Source: Gammaproteobacteria bacterium RIFCSPHIGHO2_12_FULL_37_34 (GTDB taxonomy: Bacteria; Pseudomonadota; Gammaproteobacteria; DSM-16500). From it: a stretch of DNA of 7,939 nt. The notes under the pieces are model-generated. The model was not told the origin of the DNA. It made no database searches and saw only the letters and a program-made list of their open reading frames with translations. The stretch spans positions 1-7,939 of the forward strand of contig MGXW01000035.1 in NCBI GenBank assembly GCA_001801495.1. The letters are read 5' to 3'. Positions 6,627-7,939 of this stretch are shown here, piece by piece. Each line of letters starts with the position of its first letter. Position 1 is the first letter of the stretch. A program made the position numbers and the translations under genes.

Positions 6627-7832
6627 ATGACAATTATTGATGTTGATGATGCTCTATCTATTATTCGTCGTGGTAGTGAAGAAATACTCATTGAAGAAGA
6701 ATTAATTAAAAAATTAAAAACGGGTAAGCCGCTATCAATCAAAGCAGGTTTTGATCCCACGGCTCCTGATTTGCATTTGGGACATACCGTTTTGCTCAAT
6801 AAAATGCGCCAGTTTCAAGAATTGGGTCATCATGTATTATTTTTAATTGGCGATTTTACGGGTATGATCGGCGATCCATCTGGAAAAAATGAAACACGTC
6901 CTCCTTTAACGCGTGATCAAGTGAAAGAAAATGCGCTCACTTATCAAAAACAAGTTTTTAAAATACTTGATCCACAAAAAACTAAAATCATGTTTAATTC
7001 AGAATGGATGGATAAATTAAGTGTTGTTGATCTTATTAAATTAGCTTCAACTTATACGGTAGCGCGCATGTTGGAACGAGATGATTTTCATAATCGCTAT
7101 ATTGGAGGTCAGGCGATTGCTATTCATGAATTTTTATACCCTCTTTTGCAAGGCTATGATTCTGTTGCTATGCATGCTGATATCGAATTGGGAGGAACCG
7201 ATCAAAAATTTAATTTATTGATGGGAAGGGAATTACAAAAACAATACGGCCAAACACCCCAAGTCATTATTACTTTACCATTATTACCTGGCTTGGATGG
7301 TATACGTAAAATGTCAAAATCACTTGGTAATTATATAGGGATTGATGAACCAGCGGATCAAATTTTTGGAAAAATTATGTCGATTTCTGATGAGACAATG
7401 TGGCTTTATTTCGAATTAGTGAGTTTTCAGCCTTTAACAGAAATTCAAAAATTGCGAGATGCTGTAGAAGATGGTATGAATCCGCGGGATGTAAAATTTT
7501 TATTAGCTGAAGAAATTGTTGCACGCTTTTATGATAGTCATGCGGGTAAACAAGCACGGGAGCATTTTATTTCGCAATTTCAACAAGGAAAATTACCAGA
7601 TGAGATTCCTGAAGTAAGAATAAATGCTGGAGCGAATGGTCTATCTATTGCTCATGTCATGAAAATAGCAGGATTAGTGGATAGCACCTCTCAGGCTACT
7701 CGATTGTTACAACAAGGCGGTGTACGAATCGATGGTGAGCGGATTTACGATCGCAATTTATTATTATCGGCTAATAAAACAATGATTTTTCAAATAGGCA
7801 AGCGCCGTTTTGCTAAAATTATTTTAGAGTAA
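6627..7832 (+). CDS. tyrS: Tyrosyl-tRNA synthetase, TyrZ-type
   Basis: This class I aminoacyl-tRNA synthetase activates tyrosine with ATP and charges tRNA-Tyr. The 401-residue product closely resembles the Pseudomonas type (about 399) rather than the E. coli TyrRS subfamily. It shows KAGFDPTAPDLHLGH with the HIGH motif as HLGH at 50-53, GDFTGMIGDPSG, the tyrosine and tRNA region YTVARMLERDDF, ELGGTDQKFNLLMGREL, and KMSKS at 228-232. The C terminus has an S4-like RNA-binding domain (about 338-399; VDSTSQATRLLQQGGVRIDG). Two adjacent ATGs exist at 6624 and 6627. The purine-rich AAAGAG (6615-6620) lies 6 bases from the second and 3 from the first, favouring 6627. Upstream in-frame ATG 6585 has no support and would add residues foreign to the family. 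No terminator is visible before the rRNA promoter that follows. Confidence 0.98.
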   Translation: MTIIDVDDALSIIRRGSEEILIEEELIKKLKTGKPLSIKAGFDPTAPDLHLGHTVLLNKMRQFQELGHHVLFLIGDFTGMIGDPSGKNETRPPLTRDQVKENALTYQKQVFKILDPQKTKIMFNSEWMDKLSVVDLIKLASTYTVARMLERDDFHNRYIGGQAIAIHEFLYPLLQGYDSVAMHADIELGGTDQKFNLLMGRELQKQYGQTPQVIITLPLLPGLDGIRKMSKSLGNYIGIDEPADQIFGKIMSISDETMWLYFELVSFQPLTEIQKLRDAVEDGMNPRDVKFLLAEEIVARFYDSHAGKQAREHFISQFQQGKLPDEIPEVRINAGANGLSIAHVMKIAGLVDSTSQATRLLQQGGVRIDGERIYDRNLLLSANKTMIFQIGKRRFAKIILE

Positions 7833-7853
7833 ACCATTTTCACCTCATGCCCA

Positions 7854-7881
7854 TTGACAGTATAAGGGGAAGGAGTAGAAT
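7854..7881 (+). promoter_or_regulatory. Probable rRNA operon promoter
   Basis: TTGACA (7854-7859, perfect -35) and TAGAAT (7876-7881, 5 of 6 to the -10 consensus) are separated by 16 bases, the sub-optimal spacing typical of rrn P1 promoters. A GC-rich discriminator CGCGAG (7882-7887) follows, the hallmark of stringently controlled stable-RNA promoters. A 16S gene follows tyrS in Pseudomonas, so the context agrees. The 16S gene itself is outside the window. Confidence 0.75.
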
Positions 7882-7896
7882 CGCGAGTTCTGTGGA

Positions 7897-7908
7897 AGAT
7901 CTTTAAGA
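7897..7908 (+). promoter_or_regulatory. boxA-like antitermination sequence
   Basis: AGATCTTTAAGA matches 9 of 12 positions of the E. coli rrn boxA TGCTCTTTAACA, with the central TCTTTAA intact. In the leader RNA boxA binds NusB/S10 to allow antiterminated rRNA transcription. It lies about 10 bases after the predicted transcript start and is followed by a purine-rich leader. Its presence strongly supports an rRNA leader here, though the spacer RNA continues past the window end. Confidence 0.55.
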
Positions 7909-7939
7909 GAAGAGAAGAGAAAGAAGTGCGCGCTTACCT

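Noticed and set aside
7882..7939. Start of the 16S rRNA gene
   Set aside because: No 16S 5'-end sequence is recognisable before the window ends; only promoter and leader signals are present.

Overview
The window is visibly A+T-rich (not counted) and gene-dense. It carries three confidently recognised housekeeping genes, recG, anmK (minus strand) and tyrS, and three unrecognised genes for coiled-coil-type proteins. RecG, AnmK and the TyrZ-type tyrosyl-tRNA synthetase are all gammaproteobacterial in character. The anmK-tyrS-rRNA order resembles Pseudomonas, where anmK, a peptidase gene and tyrS precede a 16S gene. The A+T bias and the large helical proteins of no obvious family, one with a C-terminal hydrophobic module, suggest a host-associated member of the Legionellales (Coxiella/Legionella/Berkiella/Aquicella type). 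That placement is an inference, not something the sequence proves.

Layout: (1) 47-1039 encodes an unknown 330-residue, mostly helical protein. Its stop overlaps the GTG start of recG by four bases (GTGA), so the two are probably translationally coupled. (2) 1036-3108 is a full-length, apparently intact recG. (3) A short gap (3109-3179) holds a strong sigma70-type promoter, TTGACA-N17-TAAGAT, and a small inverted repeat. It starts a two-gene unit: a 508-residue protein with long N-terminal coiled coils and a C-terminal hydrophobic hairpin-like region, then a 232-residue helical protein 32 bases downstream. (4) anmK runs convergently, its 3' end overlapping the 232-residue gene by 10 bp with no terminator visible. 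(5) anmK and tyrS are divergent across about 83 bases. This gap contains a symmetric -10-like box readable in both directions and a perfect 5-1-5 palindrome. (6) Downstream of tyrS, the last 86 bases look like the start of an rRNA operon: TTGACA-N16-TAGAAT, a GC-rich discriminator and a boxA-like sequence. The 16S gene itself would lie beyond the window.

Roles: RecG remodels stalled replication forks and Holliday junctions. AnmK returns anhydro-MurNAc from cell-wall turnover to the MurNAc-6-P pool, implying that the organism makes and recycles peptidoglycan. TyrRS supplies Tyr-tRNA. The unknown genes are the accessory component. The 508-residue protein is the best candidate for something new, with features compatible with a membrane-targeting secreted effector. 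No CRISPR array, insertion sequence, tRNA or complete rRNA gene is visible.
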